From contig NZ_SDZL01000015.1 of NCBI RefSeq assembly GCF_004210735.1, positions 1 through 52,460 on the forward strand: a stretch of DNA of 52,460 nucleotides, given 5' to 3'. Source of the DNA: Brevundimonas sp. Its GTDB lineage: Bacteria > Pseudomonadota > Alphaproteobacteria > Caulobacterales > Caulobacteraceae. The notes under the pieces are model-generated. The model ran no database searches and had not been told where the DNA came from. It worked only from the letters and a program-made list of their open reading frames with translations. Made by a program: the position numbers and the translations under genes. Positions within the stretch are counted from its first letter, which is position 1; the number at the start of each line of letters is the position of its first letter. This document shows positions 8,165-17,226 of this stretch, one piece after another.

Positions 8165-9045
8165 GCACTCTGTCGGGCATGACCGGCTTCGGGCGCGCCG
8201 ACGGCGCGCTGGACGGCTGGACCTGGACGGTCGAGGCGCGCTCGGTCAACGGTCGCGCGCTGGAGGTCCGCTATCGCGGCCCGGGCGGATTCGACACTCT
8301 GGAGCGGCTGGCCAAGACAGCGGCCCAAGCGCGGTTGAACCGGGGACAGGTGACGCTGGGCGTTCAGGCCAAGCGCGCCGAGGGAAGCGAAACCGCACCC
8401 CGGGTCAATCAGGGGGTTCTGGCGACATACCTGAAGCTGGCTAACGCACTGGCGGAAGAGGGCGCGACCCCGCCGTCCGCCGATGGCCTGCTGTCCCTGC
8501 GTGGTGTGCTGGAAGCGCCCGAGGAAGATGACGATCCCGAGACTCACTCTGCCGTCGAGGCCGCCATGGCCGCCTCCATAGAACAGGCGCTGGATGCGTT
8601 GAAACTTTCGCGAGAGCGGGAAGGGGCGCAGCTCCTGCCCGTCATCACCGACTTCATCGGTGGGATCGAGGCGCTGGTGGACCGTGCCGAGGCCGAGGCG
8701 CAGACCCAGGTCGAGGTCATTCGCGACCGCTTCACGCGTCGCATCACTGAACTGGCGCCCGACGCCCCGGGGCTCGAGGATCGCGTATTCCTTGAAGCCG
8801 CCGCCCTGGCGACCAAGGCCGACGTGCGGGAAGAACTGGATCGACTGACCGCCCACGTCGCCTCGGCTCGCACCCTGTTGCAGCAGCCCCCCGCCGGTCG
8901 AAAACTCGACTTCCTGATGCAGGAATTCATGAGGGAGGCGAACACCCTCTGCTCGAAATCGGCTACGACCGCGCTCACCGGAATCGGTCTCGAGCTCAAG
9001 GCCGTGATCGAGCAGTTGCGTGAACAGGTTCAGAATGTCGAATAA
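8161..9045 (+). CDS. YicC family endoribonuclease-like protein
   Basis: A 294-residue cytoplasmic protein with both conserved parts of the YicC/YloC family: the N-terminal MTGFGRADG and EARSVNGRALEVRYR segments, and the C-terminal DUF1732 region (KLDFLMQEFMREANTLCSK). Escherichia coli YicC has been linked to RNA degradation, so a role in RNA turnover is likely but unproven here. The start overlaps the mltG stop by 4 bases and the end overlaps gmk by 11 bases; yicC-gmk adjacency is widespread. Confidence 0.93.
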   Translation: MSTLSGMTGFGRADGALDGWTWTVEARSVNGRALEVRYRGPGGFDTLERLAKTAAQARLNRGQVTLGVQAKRAEGSETAPRVNQGVLATYLKLANALAEEGATPPSADGLLSLRGVLEAPEEDDDPETHSAVEAAMAASIEQALDALKLSREREGAQLLPVITDFIGGIEALVDRAEAEAQTQVEVIRDRFTRRITELAPDAPGLEDRVFLEAAALATKADVREELDRLTAHVASARTLLQQPPAGRKLDFLMQEFMREANTLCSKSATTALTGIGLELKAVIEQLREQVQNVE

Positions 9046-9676
9046 CCGCACCCCCCGTCGTGGCGTCCTGCTGATCGTCGCCAGCCCTTCGGGCGCTGGC
9101 AAGACCAGCCTGTGCCGTCGCCTGATGGCCGATCACGGCGGGCTGGAGCTGTCGGTGTCCATGACGACGCGCGATATCCGACCCGGCGAGGTGGACGGCC
9201 GCGACTATCATTTCGTCAGCCACGAGGAATTCCAGCGCTTCATCGACGCCGACGCCTTCCTGGAATGGGCCGATGTGCACGGCAATCGCTACGGCAGCCC
9301 GCGCGCGCCCGTCGACCGCGCCCTGGCCGAAGGGCGTGACGTCCTGTTCGATATCGACTGGCAGGGCGCCCGCGACGTGGCCGAGAAATGCCCAGGCGAC
9401 GCGGTGCGTGTCTTCGTCCTGCCGCCCAGCCTTGAGGAACTGCGCCGCCGTCTGGTGACGCGCTCGCAGGACGCCGAGGACGTAATCGAACGCCGCGTCG
9501 CCAACGCCAAGGGTGAGATCGAACACTGCGACGAGTTCGACTACATCCTGGTCAACGAGGATTTCGACCGCTCGTATGCGGAACTGGCGCACATCTATCA
9601 CGCCGAGCGCAGCTGCCGGGCCCGCAATCTCTGGGTCGAGGCGTACAAGGACGCCCTGCTGCACGAGGTCGTATAG
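9035..9676 (+). CDS. gmk: Guanylate kinase
   Basis: Phosphorylates GMP to GDP with ATP in purine nucleotide synthesis. The protein of 213 residues has the P-loop ASPSGAGKTSL, the GMP-binding segments SVSMTTRDIRPGE and DGRDYHFVS, and DIDWQGARDV. I prefer the ATG at 9035 (MSNNRTPRRG) to an in-frame GTG at 9020; neither has a good Shine-Dalgarno, and both overlap the end of yicC, so translation is probably coupled. It is the last gene of the fabF-mltG-yicC-gmk string. Confidence 0.96.
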   Translation: MSNNRTPRRGVLLIVASPSGAGKTSLCRRLMADHGGLELSVSMTTRDIRPGEVDGRDYHFVSHEEFQRFIDADAFLEWADVHGNRYGSPRAPVDRALAEGRDVLFDIDWQGARDVAEKCPGDAVRVFVLPPSLEELRRRLVTRSQDAEDVIERRVANAKGEIEHCDEFDYILVNEDFDRSYAELAHIYHAERSCRARNLWVEAYKDALLHEVV

Positions 9677-9734
9677 CGGCGTTCATAAGCTGTTCGCCAT
9701 CTTGCCGTAACGGAATCTCGGAAACGGGGATTTC

Positions 9735-11480
9735 ATGGGCAATCTGGACGTCATCGCACCGATCCTGACAGCCAGCGGCGACGAGCGCCTGAAGCAAGCG
9801 CCGGTTCGTTTGCTGCTTGCCGCGGTCATGGCCTGGGCCCTGCACACGACTGGCCTAGGGGACTGGATCACTCCGTGGCTGATCACAGCGGTCGCGGTCC
9901 AGACATTCGAGTTCGCGGCCATGACGCCGTTCCGCCGCGGGCTGTCGGCGGGGCGGACAGCGGTCATCATGGCCATGGCCTCGACCACGGTGATGGCGAC
10001 CACCTATTCCGGTATCGCCCTGGTCATCTGGGCAACCGGAGACGCCGTGCTGGCCACGGTGGCGGCCCTGACGATCGCCGGCGGACTTCTGACCAATGTG
10101 GCGTCCGGCATCGGTTCGCGACTGATCTTTTTCGTCGGCGCCACGCCCTATCTGGTCGCGCTGGCGCTGATGCCGCTTATCAAGATCGCCGGCGGCGATG
10201 TGAACAGCCTGATCCTGATGATGCTGGCCAGTGGCCTGTTTGCGGGCGCGATCCTCAATGTGTACGGGCGTGTCCATGCGGCGCGCCGCGCCGAGATCGA
10301 GGCGTTGGCCGAGGCCGAGCGTCGGCTGGAGCAGGCCCAGGCGGCCATGGCGGATCGCGCCGCCATGGCCGCGATCGTCAGCCACGAACTGCGCACGCCG
10401 GTCAGCGCCATCCTAGCCGGCGCGCACGTCATCCGAACCTCGCCAGAACGCACTGACGAGACCGCCGACCTGATCATCGATGCGGGGCGCTTGATGACAG
10501 GCATGCTGGATGACCTGCTGGATCACTCCAAGATGGAAGCCGGCGCCATGGTGCTGGAGGCGCGCGATTTCGAACTGGGCGCCTTCGTCCGCGACGCCGC
10601 GCGTTTCTGGCATGCTCCCGCGGCCCAAAAGGGCCTGGCGCTGCAGGCTGTCGGGCCAGATCGGGACGCCGTCTGGCTCAAGGGGGATCATTTCCGGCTA
10701 CGGCAGATCGTCAACAACCTGGTCTCGAACGCGGTGAAATTCACCAGCCGTGGCGCGATCCGGATTGAGGTCGATGTGTCGGCGCCCGACAATGGCATGC
10801 GATCGCTGACCCTGACCGTTATCGATCAGGGACGCGGGATTTCGCCGGATGCGATGGCGCGGCTGTTTTCGCCCTTCGCCCAGGGTTCGGCCGAGGTGGC
10901 GCGGACCTATGGGGGGACGGGGCTGGGCCTGACGGTCAGCCGGGACCTGGCCCGGTTGATTGGCGGCGATCTGGCGGCGACCAGTATCGAAGGGCAGGGC
11001 GCGGCCTTCACCTTGACCCTGACCTTGCCCGTTGGCGAACCGACCCAGGACATCGAGGGGACAGTGGCTGCGCCGCCCGTGCTGGGTCGACGCCTGCGGG
11101 TGCTGGCGGTTGACGATCACGAGATTAACCGCCGCACCATCGCCTTGGTTCTGCAACCGCTGGACGTGGACCTGTCGACGGCCTCCGACGGGCAGTTGGC
11201 GCTGGATGTCCTGGCACAGCGGCCGTTCGACGTCGTGCTGATGGATGTGAACATGCCCGGCATTGACGGTAATGAGGCGACGCGCCGCCTGCGCGCTTCG
11301 GGCGGCATCAATGCGACCACTCCGGTGATCGGATTCAGCGCCGGGACCGAGCCGGCCCAGGTCGCAGCCTGCCGCGAGGCGGGAATGACCGATTGGCTGG
11401 CAAAGCCGCTCGAGCCTCGCAAGCTTTACGACGCCCTGCAGCGGGCGGTGCAGCCGAACGGCGCCGAGCAGGCGGCCTAG
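9735..11480 (+). CDS. Membrane-bound hybrid sensor histidine kinase with C-terminal receiver
   Basis: A 581-residue orphan signalling protein. Residues about 18-180 contain roughly six hydrophobic helices with no large periplasmic loop, then a short coiled coil (AEAERRLEQAQAAMADRAAM), a HisKA dimerisation domain with phospho-accepting His217 (VSHELRTP), an HATPase domain with the N box NNLVSNAVKF, the DQGRGIS box and GGTGLGLTVS, and a receiver domain with the acidic VDDHE, phospho-acceptor Asp504 (LMDVNMPG) and Lys557 (AKPLEP). No cognate regulator or output gene is adjacent: gmk is upstream and rsmA convergent with a one-base gap. Signal and target are unknown; an intramembrane-sensing kinase is a reasonable reading of the short loops. 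Confidence 0.93.
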   Translation: MGNLDVIAPILTASGDERLKQAPVRLLLAAVMAWALHTTGLGDWITPWLITAVAVQTFEFAAMTPFRRGLSAGRTAVIMAMASTTVMATTYSGIALVIWATGDAVLATVAALTIAGGLLTNVASGIGSRLIFFVGATPYLVALALMPLIKIAGGDVNSLILMMLASGLFAGAILNVYGRVHAARRAEIEALAEAERRLEQAQAAMADRAAMAAIVSHELRTPVSAILAGAHVIRTSPERTDETADLIIDAGRLMTGMLDDLLDHSKMEAGAMVLEARDFELGAFVRDAARFWHAPAAQKGLALQAVGPDRDAVWLKGDHFRLRQIVNNLVSNAVKFTSRGAIRIEVDVSAPDNGMRSLTLTVIDQGRGISPDAMARLFSPFAQGSAEVARTYGGTGLGLTVSRDLARLIGGDLAATSIEGQGAAFTLTLTLPVGEPTQDIEGTVAAPPVLGRRLRVLAVDDHEINRRTIALVLQPLDVDLSTASDGQLALDVLAQRPFDVVLMDVNMPGIDGNEATRRLRASGGINATTPVIGFSAGTEPAQVAACREAGMTDWLAKPLEPRKLYDALQRAVQPNGAEQAA

Positions 11481-11481
11481 A

Positions 11482-12291
11482 TCAGGCCAAGGCGTCGACC
11501 AAGCGCAGGAATCCGGCGACATCGATGGTCTCTGCGCGCGCATCGGGTTCGATCCCGGCCGCCTCGCACAATGCGACGCCGCCCAGTTGCTTCAGACTGG
11601 ATCGCAACATCTTGCGACGTTGACCAAACGCCGCCGCCGTCACGCGCTCCAGTTTTTTCAGACGTTCAGGCGACGGCCGCACATCCAACGGCGTGAGGTG
11701 CACCACGGCGGAGGCCACCTTGGGTGGTGGCGTAAAGGCCGCAGCCGGCAGATGCATGACGATGCGTGCGGCGCATACGGCCTGGCTAATCACCGCCAGT
11801 CGGCCATAAGCGTCCTCGCCCGGCTGGGCGACGACCCGTTCCGCGACTTCCTTCTGGAACATCAGGGTCAGGCTATGGGGCAGCCACGGCCCTGTCAGCC
11901 ATTTGATCAGCAGCGCCGTGCCGACGTTATAGGGAAGGTTCGACACCAGATGGGCGGGGCCATCGACCAGGTCCGCCTCTCGCACCTTCAGCGCATCGGC
12001 CTCGATGATCGCCAGTCGTCCTGATCCGTCGTCCAGTTCATTCAGCAGGGGAACGAAGCGGGGATCCTTCTCGACCAGGACGACCCTTGCGGCGTCGCTT
12101 TCCAGCAGGGCGCGGGTCAGACCGCCGGGGCCGGGACCGACCTCGATCACGGCTCGACCCTCAAATGGCCCGGCGAAGCGGACGATCTTTCGCGTGACGT
12201 TCAGGTCCAGCAGGAAATGCTGGCCGAAGCTTTTTTTGGCGGACAGGCCGTGGGCGTCCAGCGTTTCGCGCAGGGAGGGCAGATCGTTCAT
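11482..12291 (-). CDS. rsmA: 16S rRNA (adenine1518-N6/adenine1519-N6)-dimethyltransferase
   Basis: Dimethylates two adjacent adenines in the 3'-terminal hairpin of 16S rRNA late in 30S assembly (KsgA). The 269-residue protein shows SFGQHFLLD, the S-adenosylmethionine motif EVGPGPGGLTRALL and the catalytic NLPYN. I start at the ATG at 12291-12289 (MNDLPSLRETL); a GTG two codons upstream (12297) is an equal alternative, and neither has a strong Shine-Dalgarno. It is the last gene of the lptF-lptG-lptD-surA-pdxA-rsmA operon and meets the kinase gene tail-to-tail with one base between stop codons. Confidence 0.96.
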   Translation of the reverse strand: MNDLPSLRETLDAHGLSAKKSFGQHFLLDLNVTRKIVRFAGPFEGRAVIEVGPGPGGLTRALLESDAARVVLVEKDPRFVPLLNELDDGSGRLAIIEADALKVREADLVDGPAHLVSNLPYNVGTALLIKWLTGPWLPHSLTLMFQKEVAERVVAQPGEDAYGRLAVISQAVCAARIVMHLPAAAFTPPPKVASAVVHLTPLDVRPSPERLKKLERVTAAAFGQRRKMLRSSLKQLGGVALCEAAGIEPDARAETIDVAGFLRLVDALA

Positions 12292-12300
12292 CCGCACCGC

Positions 12301-13314
12301 TTAGCGCGCGGCGCGCGCCGCCGCCATCTCTGACGCCAGACGGAGGGCGGCGATCAGGCTGTAGGGCCGCGCCACACCCTTGCCGGCGATGTCGAACCCC
12401 GTGCCGTGGTCGGGCGAGGTGCGGATAATGGGCAAGCCCAGGGTGGCGTTGACCCCGCCCCAGAAGTCCAGTGTCTTGACCGGGATCAAGGCCTGGTCGT
12501 GATACAGGCATATGGCGGCGTCATAGGTTCGCCGCGCCTCGTCGTGGAACAGGGTGTCGGCGGGCAGGGGCTCGGTGATCGTGATTCCTTCGGCGCGCAG
12601 TATCTCGACGGCCGGGCGCAGCACCTCGATCTCTTGCAGACCCAGCGCCCCGCCTTCGCCCGCATGGGGGTTCAAGGCCGCGAGGGCCAGACGGGGGGAG
12701 GCGATGCCGAAATCTCGCTTCATCGCCTCATGCACCACGCGGACAGTGCGGCAGACCCGGTCTGTGGTGACCAGTTCGGGCACCTGATCCAACGCCACAT
12801 GGATGGTCACCAGACAGGCGCGCAGATCACGCGCCGTCAGCATCATCACCGGACCTCGCGTTCCGACAAAGGGGGCGTCGGCGGTCAGTTCGGCGATGAA
12901 TTCCGTATGGCCGGGAAAACGGAACCCCGCCGCATACAGGGGAGCTTTGGCGATCGGGGCGGTGACGACGGCGCCGACTTCGCCTGACAGCGCCAGCCCG
13001 ACCGCCTGCTCGATCCAGTCGGCGACCATCCCAGCGTTGCGAGGATCAGGTCGACCCGGTTCGACAGAGGCGGGGAGCGGGTGGTTCAGAATGGGGATTG
13101 CGCGCTTGAAGACGGACGGGGCGTCCGCCGGTACGCCCACTTCGACGACCGGCGCACCCGAAGCGCGGAACAGGGCGGCGTCCCCGACGACCACGAAAGA
13201 TGATGGAGCGGCGTCCTGCGACAACGCCATCCAGGCGGCGACGATGATCTCCGGCCCCACGCCCGCAGGCTCGCCCATTGTCAGGGCCAGGGGAGGGGAG
13301 ATCGCCGACGTCAT
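12301..13314 (-). CDS. pdxA: 4-hydroxythreonine-4-phosphate dehydrogenase
   Basis: NAD-dependent oxidation and decarboxylation of 4-phosphohydroxy-L-threonine in pyridoxal 5'-phosphate synthesis. The 337-residue protein begins MTSAISPPLALTMGEPAGVG and keeps the family's metal-binding histidines in FPGHTEFIAEL, LNPHAGEGG and CLYHDQALIPVK, with DHGTGFDIAGKG near the end. The ATG overlaps the surA stop by four bases, giving coupled translation. surA-pdxA-rsmA is a widely conserved order. Confidence 0.97.
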   Translation of the reverse strand: MTSAISPPLALTMGEPAGVGPEIIVAAWMALSQDAAPSSFVVVGDAALFRASGAPVVEVGVPADAPSVFKRAIPILNHPLPASVEPGRPDPRNAGMVADWIEQAVGLALSGEVGAVVTAPIAKAPLYAAGFRFPGHTEFIAELTADAPFVGTRGPVMMLTARDLRACLVTIHVALDQVPELVTTDRVCRTVRVVHEAMKRDFGIASPRLALAALNPHAGEGGALGLQEIEVLRPAVEILRAEGITITEPLPADTLFHDEARRTYDAAICLYHDQALIPVKTLDFWGGVNATLGLPIIRTSPDHGTGFDIAGKGVARPYSLIAALRLASEMAAARAAR

Positions 13315-14639
13315 TTCATTTCGATGAGAGCGTCGGAGCGTAGGTCGCGGATATAGCGACGCGCCAGCATGGACAGGTTCTGCATCCGCAAGCGGTTCTC
13401 CACCTCGGCGTACGACGGCGCTTCCGGACCGCCTGCGCGCCGGCCACAGACCGCCAGTAGATGAACGCCAAGCGGCGTTCGTACGGCGCTGCTGACAGTG
13501 CCGATTTCGGCGGACCGGGCGACTTGCTGGAACTGGGGCGCCAGGCTTTGCACGTCACTCTCGCCCAGATCAGAGCCCAGAAGGCCCTGCTCGGATGTGG
13601 CGCGTTGCAGGATGTTGTCACAGGTGAGGGTGGAACGAATACCTTCCAGACGCGAGGTGGCTGCTGCGACCTGCGCCTCGGTGGCTGTCTCGGGCAGTTC
13701 AATCATGATCTGCTTCATCTGAACGAGACTGGTCGAAGCGCCTGACCGCTTGTCCCGCATGTAGATGATGTAGACCCCGCCTTCGACCGGAATGGCGTTT
13801 GATAATTGGCCGACCTCAAGGGTGTCCAGAGCTTGTTGCAGCGCCGGTTGAACCGCACCCTGAACAACCCATCCTGCGTCACCCCCGCGAACAGCCGACG
13901 GCGCGGCCGAGAACTGACGGGCCACCGCCTGGAATGGCGCACCCTGGACCATCTGCTGGACCAGTTGGGTGGCGCCGTTCATCGCCTCCTGCATGCCGCC
14001 GACGCGCGACGCCTCGATGTAGATTTCGCCGATCAAATACTGCGGCTTGGCCGCTGCTTCCGTTAGCTGGCGCATCGCCTGTTCAACCTGGTTACGGCTG
14101 ACACGTGCACGGCTGCTGAACCGTCCACCGACGAGTTGCTGCCAGCCTATCTCGGTGCGCAGTTGGTCTCGGAGCGTCTGGGGGCGAATGCCGCCTTGCT
14201 CCAGGAAGCCCAGATAGGTTTCGGGCGTGGTTCCCGCCTCTCGCGCCATGGCGGCGATGTCGGCATCAACGTCGGCGTCTGTCACGGGAACTTCGAACCG
14301 CACCAGTTCCTGGGTCTGCAACCGTTCATCGATCAGGCGGTTCAGAGCCTCCTGCTGGATGGACGGCAGGTTCTCCTGCGTCGGTTGGACCTGAGTCTGG
14401 GCGATCAGCAGCAACATGCGCTGCCGCAGATCGAAACCCGTGATGATCTGATCGTTGACGGTCGCCACGATGCCATCGGCCAACTGGAAGCTTGCCTCTG
14501 GCGGGGTGATTTGAGGCGCGTCCTCAGCTGCGGGGTTCAGGACGCCGGCGGCCTGGCCAACCGGCGCCGTCTGGGCCAGAGCCGAGCCGGCGATAAGCGC
14601 GGCCATCGCGACGCCCGTCGTGTAACGCATCAAACGCAT
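13311..14639 (-). CDS. surA: Periplasmic peptidyl-prolyl isomerase / chaperone, SurA type
   Basis: Chaperone that escorts unfolded outer-membrane proteins, including LptD, through the periplasm. The 442-residue protein has a signal peptide (cleavage after GSALA), a SurA N-terminal domain starting at IVATVNDQIITGFDLRQR, and parvulin-like segments around residues 190-310 (GGDAGWV) and 315-410. It sits directly after lptD in an outer-membrane assembly operon, which supports the SurA assignment over other parvulins. The gap to lptD is 88 bases and shows no gene. Confidence 0.92.
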   Translation of the reverse strand: MRLMRYTTGVAMAALIAGSALAQTAPVGQAAGVLNPAAEDAPQITPPEASFQLADGIVATVNDQIITGFDLRQRMLLLIAQTQVQPTQENLPSIQQEALNRLIDERLQTQELVRFEVPVTDADVDADIAAMAREAGTTPETYLGFLEQGGIRPQTLRDQLRTEIGWQQLVGGRFSSRARVSRNQVEQAMRQLTEAAAKPQYLIGEIYIEASRVGGMQEAMNGATQLVQQMVQGAPFQAVARQFSAAPSAVRGGDAGWVVQGAVQPALQQALDTLEVGQLSNAIPVEGGVYIIYMRDKRSGASTSLVQMKQIMIELPETATEAQVAAATSRLEGIRSTLTCDNILQRATSEQGLLGSDLGESDVQSLAPQFQQVARSAEIGTVSSAVRTPLGVHLLAVCGRRAGGPEAPSYAEVENRLRMQNLSMLARRYIRDLRSDALIEMK

Positions 14640-14727
14640 CGTCAGTCCTGATTCCTCAAAGCGGCGTCGATCCGCTTGTCGCCCGTGCCATTTAAAGCCA
14701 GCGAAATCGCCTGCTTAGGCGTCCCGA

Positions 14728-17193
14728 TCAACGCCATTCGCCTTGACCATAGCTTGACCCGCCAAACGTGGCGAGGTTTAGGCGCACGAAAACGCCCTCG
14801 GAAGGGCCGCTAGGTCGAACGCGGGTGTTGTCTCGCCGGAATCCGATCTCGAACCGGAAGCAATCGTCGTCGAACAACAGGCCGACTTCGGAGCGAGTGA
14901 CGATGTCCTGTCGGAGATCCGCAATGCCAGAGACGGTCACGCCCCAGTTGCCGTAAATGAACTGCTGGCCGGCCAGTTGCAGGAACTCGTAGTTCCGGTT
15001 CAGGAGGCCGTTGATGGGGTTGGAGCGATCGATGATGTAGCTGGCGGTCGCCAGATTGCGTCGTCCCCAGCGACCATCGATGGCTGCTTCCGCTCGTCGC
15101 ACCTCGCCTGCGCTGTCGATGGTGGCATGCGCCCAGCCCCGCATACGGTCACTGGGCGAGAAGGTCGCCTGCACCACCCAGTCCGAGGTGCGCGCCGCCA
15201 ACCCGGAAGGGTCATAGAGCCGCGTGGGTTCGTCAGGGATAGGCGTGCGGAAGGCCACCTCGCGGTCTTGGCGATAGCTGCGGCCGATGAACAGGCTGGC
15301 GCTGCGAATGGCGTCCCAGCTGAGCGTGGCGCGCGCCCCCGCGGTGAAGCGCGCGCCGCCTTCATAGAGGTCGAATCCCGGAAACCGGTCCGTGCGGAAC
15401 AGGGAGCTGGCGTCCAGCTCGATCTGCTGACTGTCCTCGTTGGGAATGCGCGGATCCAGATCCGACACTGTGGACACTGAAAGCTGAGCATAGGGCTCGA
15501 GCACCAGATCAGACGTGGCGCTGAGCCGGCGATACAGCGGATAGCTGATGTCCATCCCGGCCGTCGCTCGGCCGCGATTGATCGTATCGTCGGATACGCC
15601 CATCATCGGTGGCAGGTCGTTGATGGAGTAGACGTCCAGGCGCCCATCAACAAAGGGCTCCCACCGCATACCGTTGGCGCTGATCAGGGTCCGGCGCCAT
15701 TCGCCCTGGCCGGTGATACGGCGGCTGTCGACCCCAGGCAGGTCGGTCGTTATCGCAGGGATGATCTCGGGTCGCAGGATCGGGCCGCCGACGTAGGCAT
15801 CGCGATCCAGGACGACGGCCGAGCCCTTAAGTCTGAGACGCCCGCCAAAGACGGGGCCTTCCGGTTCCCACCGAGCGTCGATGATCGGCGCGACCAGCGG
15901 CAAGGTGTGGTCATCCTCGAAGACCTTGTAGCCATCGAGATCACGGAAATCGGTGGACGCATATCTAGGGTCGAGACGCAGGCTCTGGATGTCGAAGGCG
16001 GCGATCGACAGATAGGATCGGTCAGTCTGGCGTTCGGCATACAGCTGAGTGATCAGGCGCCGCCGGTCTCCATAGTAGAGGCCGTTGTCCTGATACGGGT
16101 CGCGAACGTCATAACGGTCGAACAAAGTCTTGTCCGACGTGCGTTCGGCTGTGAAGCCCCAGCGCCAGGCGCCGATCGGATCGAACTTTCCGTGAGCCAA
16201 AAGATAGCTGCGGTTCGTGCGGTCGCCAAAGCGGACGTTGCTTTCGGCATCCCCGTCGCCATCCAGGTCAAAGTCGCCGAAATTGCGCTCATAGGTGTAA
16301 CCGCCGCGGGCCTCGACCACGCCAGCGTTGAAGCGCCGACGCCACTGGACGTTCAGCAACGGGGCGACATCCATGTTGATCTGGGGGCTGATCAGCCAGT
16401 CCTCGGATGGCGAGACGACGATCAGATAGGGCTGCTCCCAGCTGACGCCGCGCCCCTCGTCGTAGTTGATCATCGGGATCAGGAAACCCGACGCACGTTC
16501 GACCGAGGGATCCGGATGAGCGAAGGCCGGCAGATAGAGCACAGGCACGCCACCCACGCGGAACACCGCGTTGCGATACAGGATGGCCCGCAGCCCTTCA
16601 TCCTGAACCACCTTTTCAGCCTGGATAGAGATGCTGGGCGTCCTGGGCCCGTTCTCGTCGCAGATCGGGCAGGGTGTGAAGATGACGTGGTTCAGTTCGC
16701 TGACATTCGCCGATCTACGCACCGCCGTCGCGGCCATCAGGCTGGCGCCGTTCGACAGGCGGGTGGCGAAATCAACCGCAACCCCGGCCTTCAGGTCGCG
16801 ATCAAGCTCCAGCTGGCTGGCGAACACAACTGTACCGTCCGGATCGGTCAGTTCCGCCTGGCCCGATGCGGTCGCCACGCCGGTCGTCAGATCGTAGGTG
16901 ACATTACGCGCCAACAGCGTCCGGTCGCGGAAGCGCGCCAGTACGCGATCCTCGATGCCTTCGGCCGATATCACATCACCCAGCCGTGTCGTGGCGTCAG
17001 CCTCGATATAGGCGGCGTCCTGCGTCAAGCCGTCGGCGCTGACGGGCGCGCTAACTTGCGGAGCCGTCTCTTGAGCCATGGCCAGTGAGGGCGTGCAGGC
17101 CATGACCGCGGCGCCCATCAACAGGCGCGCACGCCGACCTGACCCGCGGAACAGGCGGCTATGGCGGTCGCGCGACAGGCGGTTCGGGGTCAT
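14728..17193 (-). CDS. lptD: LPS-assembly protein LptD
   Basis: Outer-membrane beta-barrel that, plugged by the lipoprotein LptE, inserts lipopolysaccharide into the outer leaflet. The 821-residue precursor has a long Arg-rich signal peptide (cleavage after SLAMA), an OstA-type jellyroll domain (about residues 60-170), then the LptD barrel domain to the C-terminus. Two cysteines form CPIC at 175-178 and a third lies in the C-terminal part (FDDDCFRFE); disulfides between the two regions are needed for function in Escherichia coli, so the spacing here is a compact variant. The start is the first ATG, 33 bases downstream of lptG on the same strand. Confidence 0.96.
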   Translation of the reverse strand: MTPNRLSRDRHSRLFRGSGRRARLLMGAAVMACTPSLAMAQETAPQVSAPVSADGLTQDAAYIEADATTRLGDVISAEGIEDRVLARFRDRTLLARNVTYDLTTGVATASGQAELTDPDGTVVFASQLELDRDLKAGVAVDFATRLSNGASLMAATAVRRSANVSELNHVIFTPCPICDENGPRTPSISIQAEKVVQDEGLRAILYRNAVFRVGGVPVLYLPAFAHPDPSVERASGFLIPMINYDEGRGVSWEQPYLIVVSPSEDWLISPQINMDVAPLLNVQWRRRFNAGVVEARGGYTYERNFGDFDLDGDGDAESNVRFGDRTNRSYLLAHGKFDPIGAWRWGFTAERTSDKTLFDRYDVRDPYQDNGLYYGDRRRLITQLYAERQTDRSYLSIAAFDIQSLRLDPRYASTDFRDLDGYKVFEDDHTLPLVAPIIDARWEPEGPVFGGRLRLKGSAVVLDRDAYVGGPILRPEIIPAITTDLPGVDSRRITGQGEWRRTLISANGMRWEPFVDGRLDVYSINDLPPMMGVSDDTINRGRATAGMDISYPLYRRLSATSDLVLEPYAQLSVSTVSDLDPRIPNEDSQQIELDASSLFRTDRFPGFDLYEGGARFTAGARATLSWDAIRSASLFIGRSYRQDREVAFRTPIPDEPTRLYDPSGLAARTSDWVVQATFSPSDRMRGWAHATIDSAGEVRRAEAAIDGRWGRRNLATASYIIDRSNPINGLLNRNYEFLQLAGQQFIYGNWGVTVSGIADLRQDIVTRSEVGLLFDDDCFRFEIGFRRDNTRVRPSGPSEGVFVRLNLATFGGSSYGQGEWR

Positions 17194-17226
17194 AGAGGAC
17201 GGCGTCTCGTAAGGCGAAGGGGGCGC

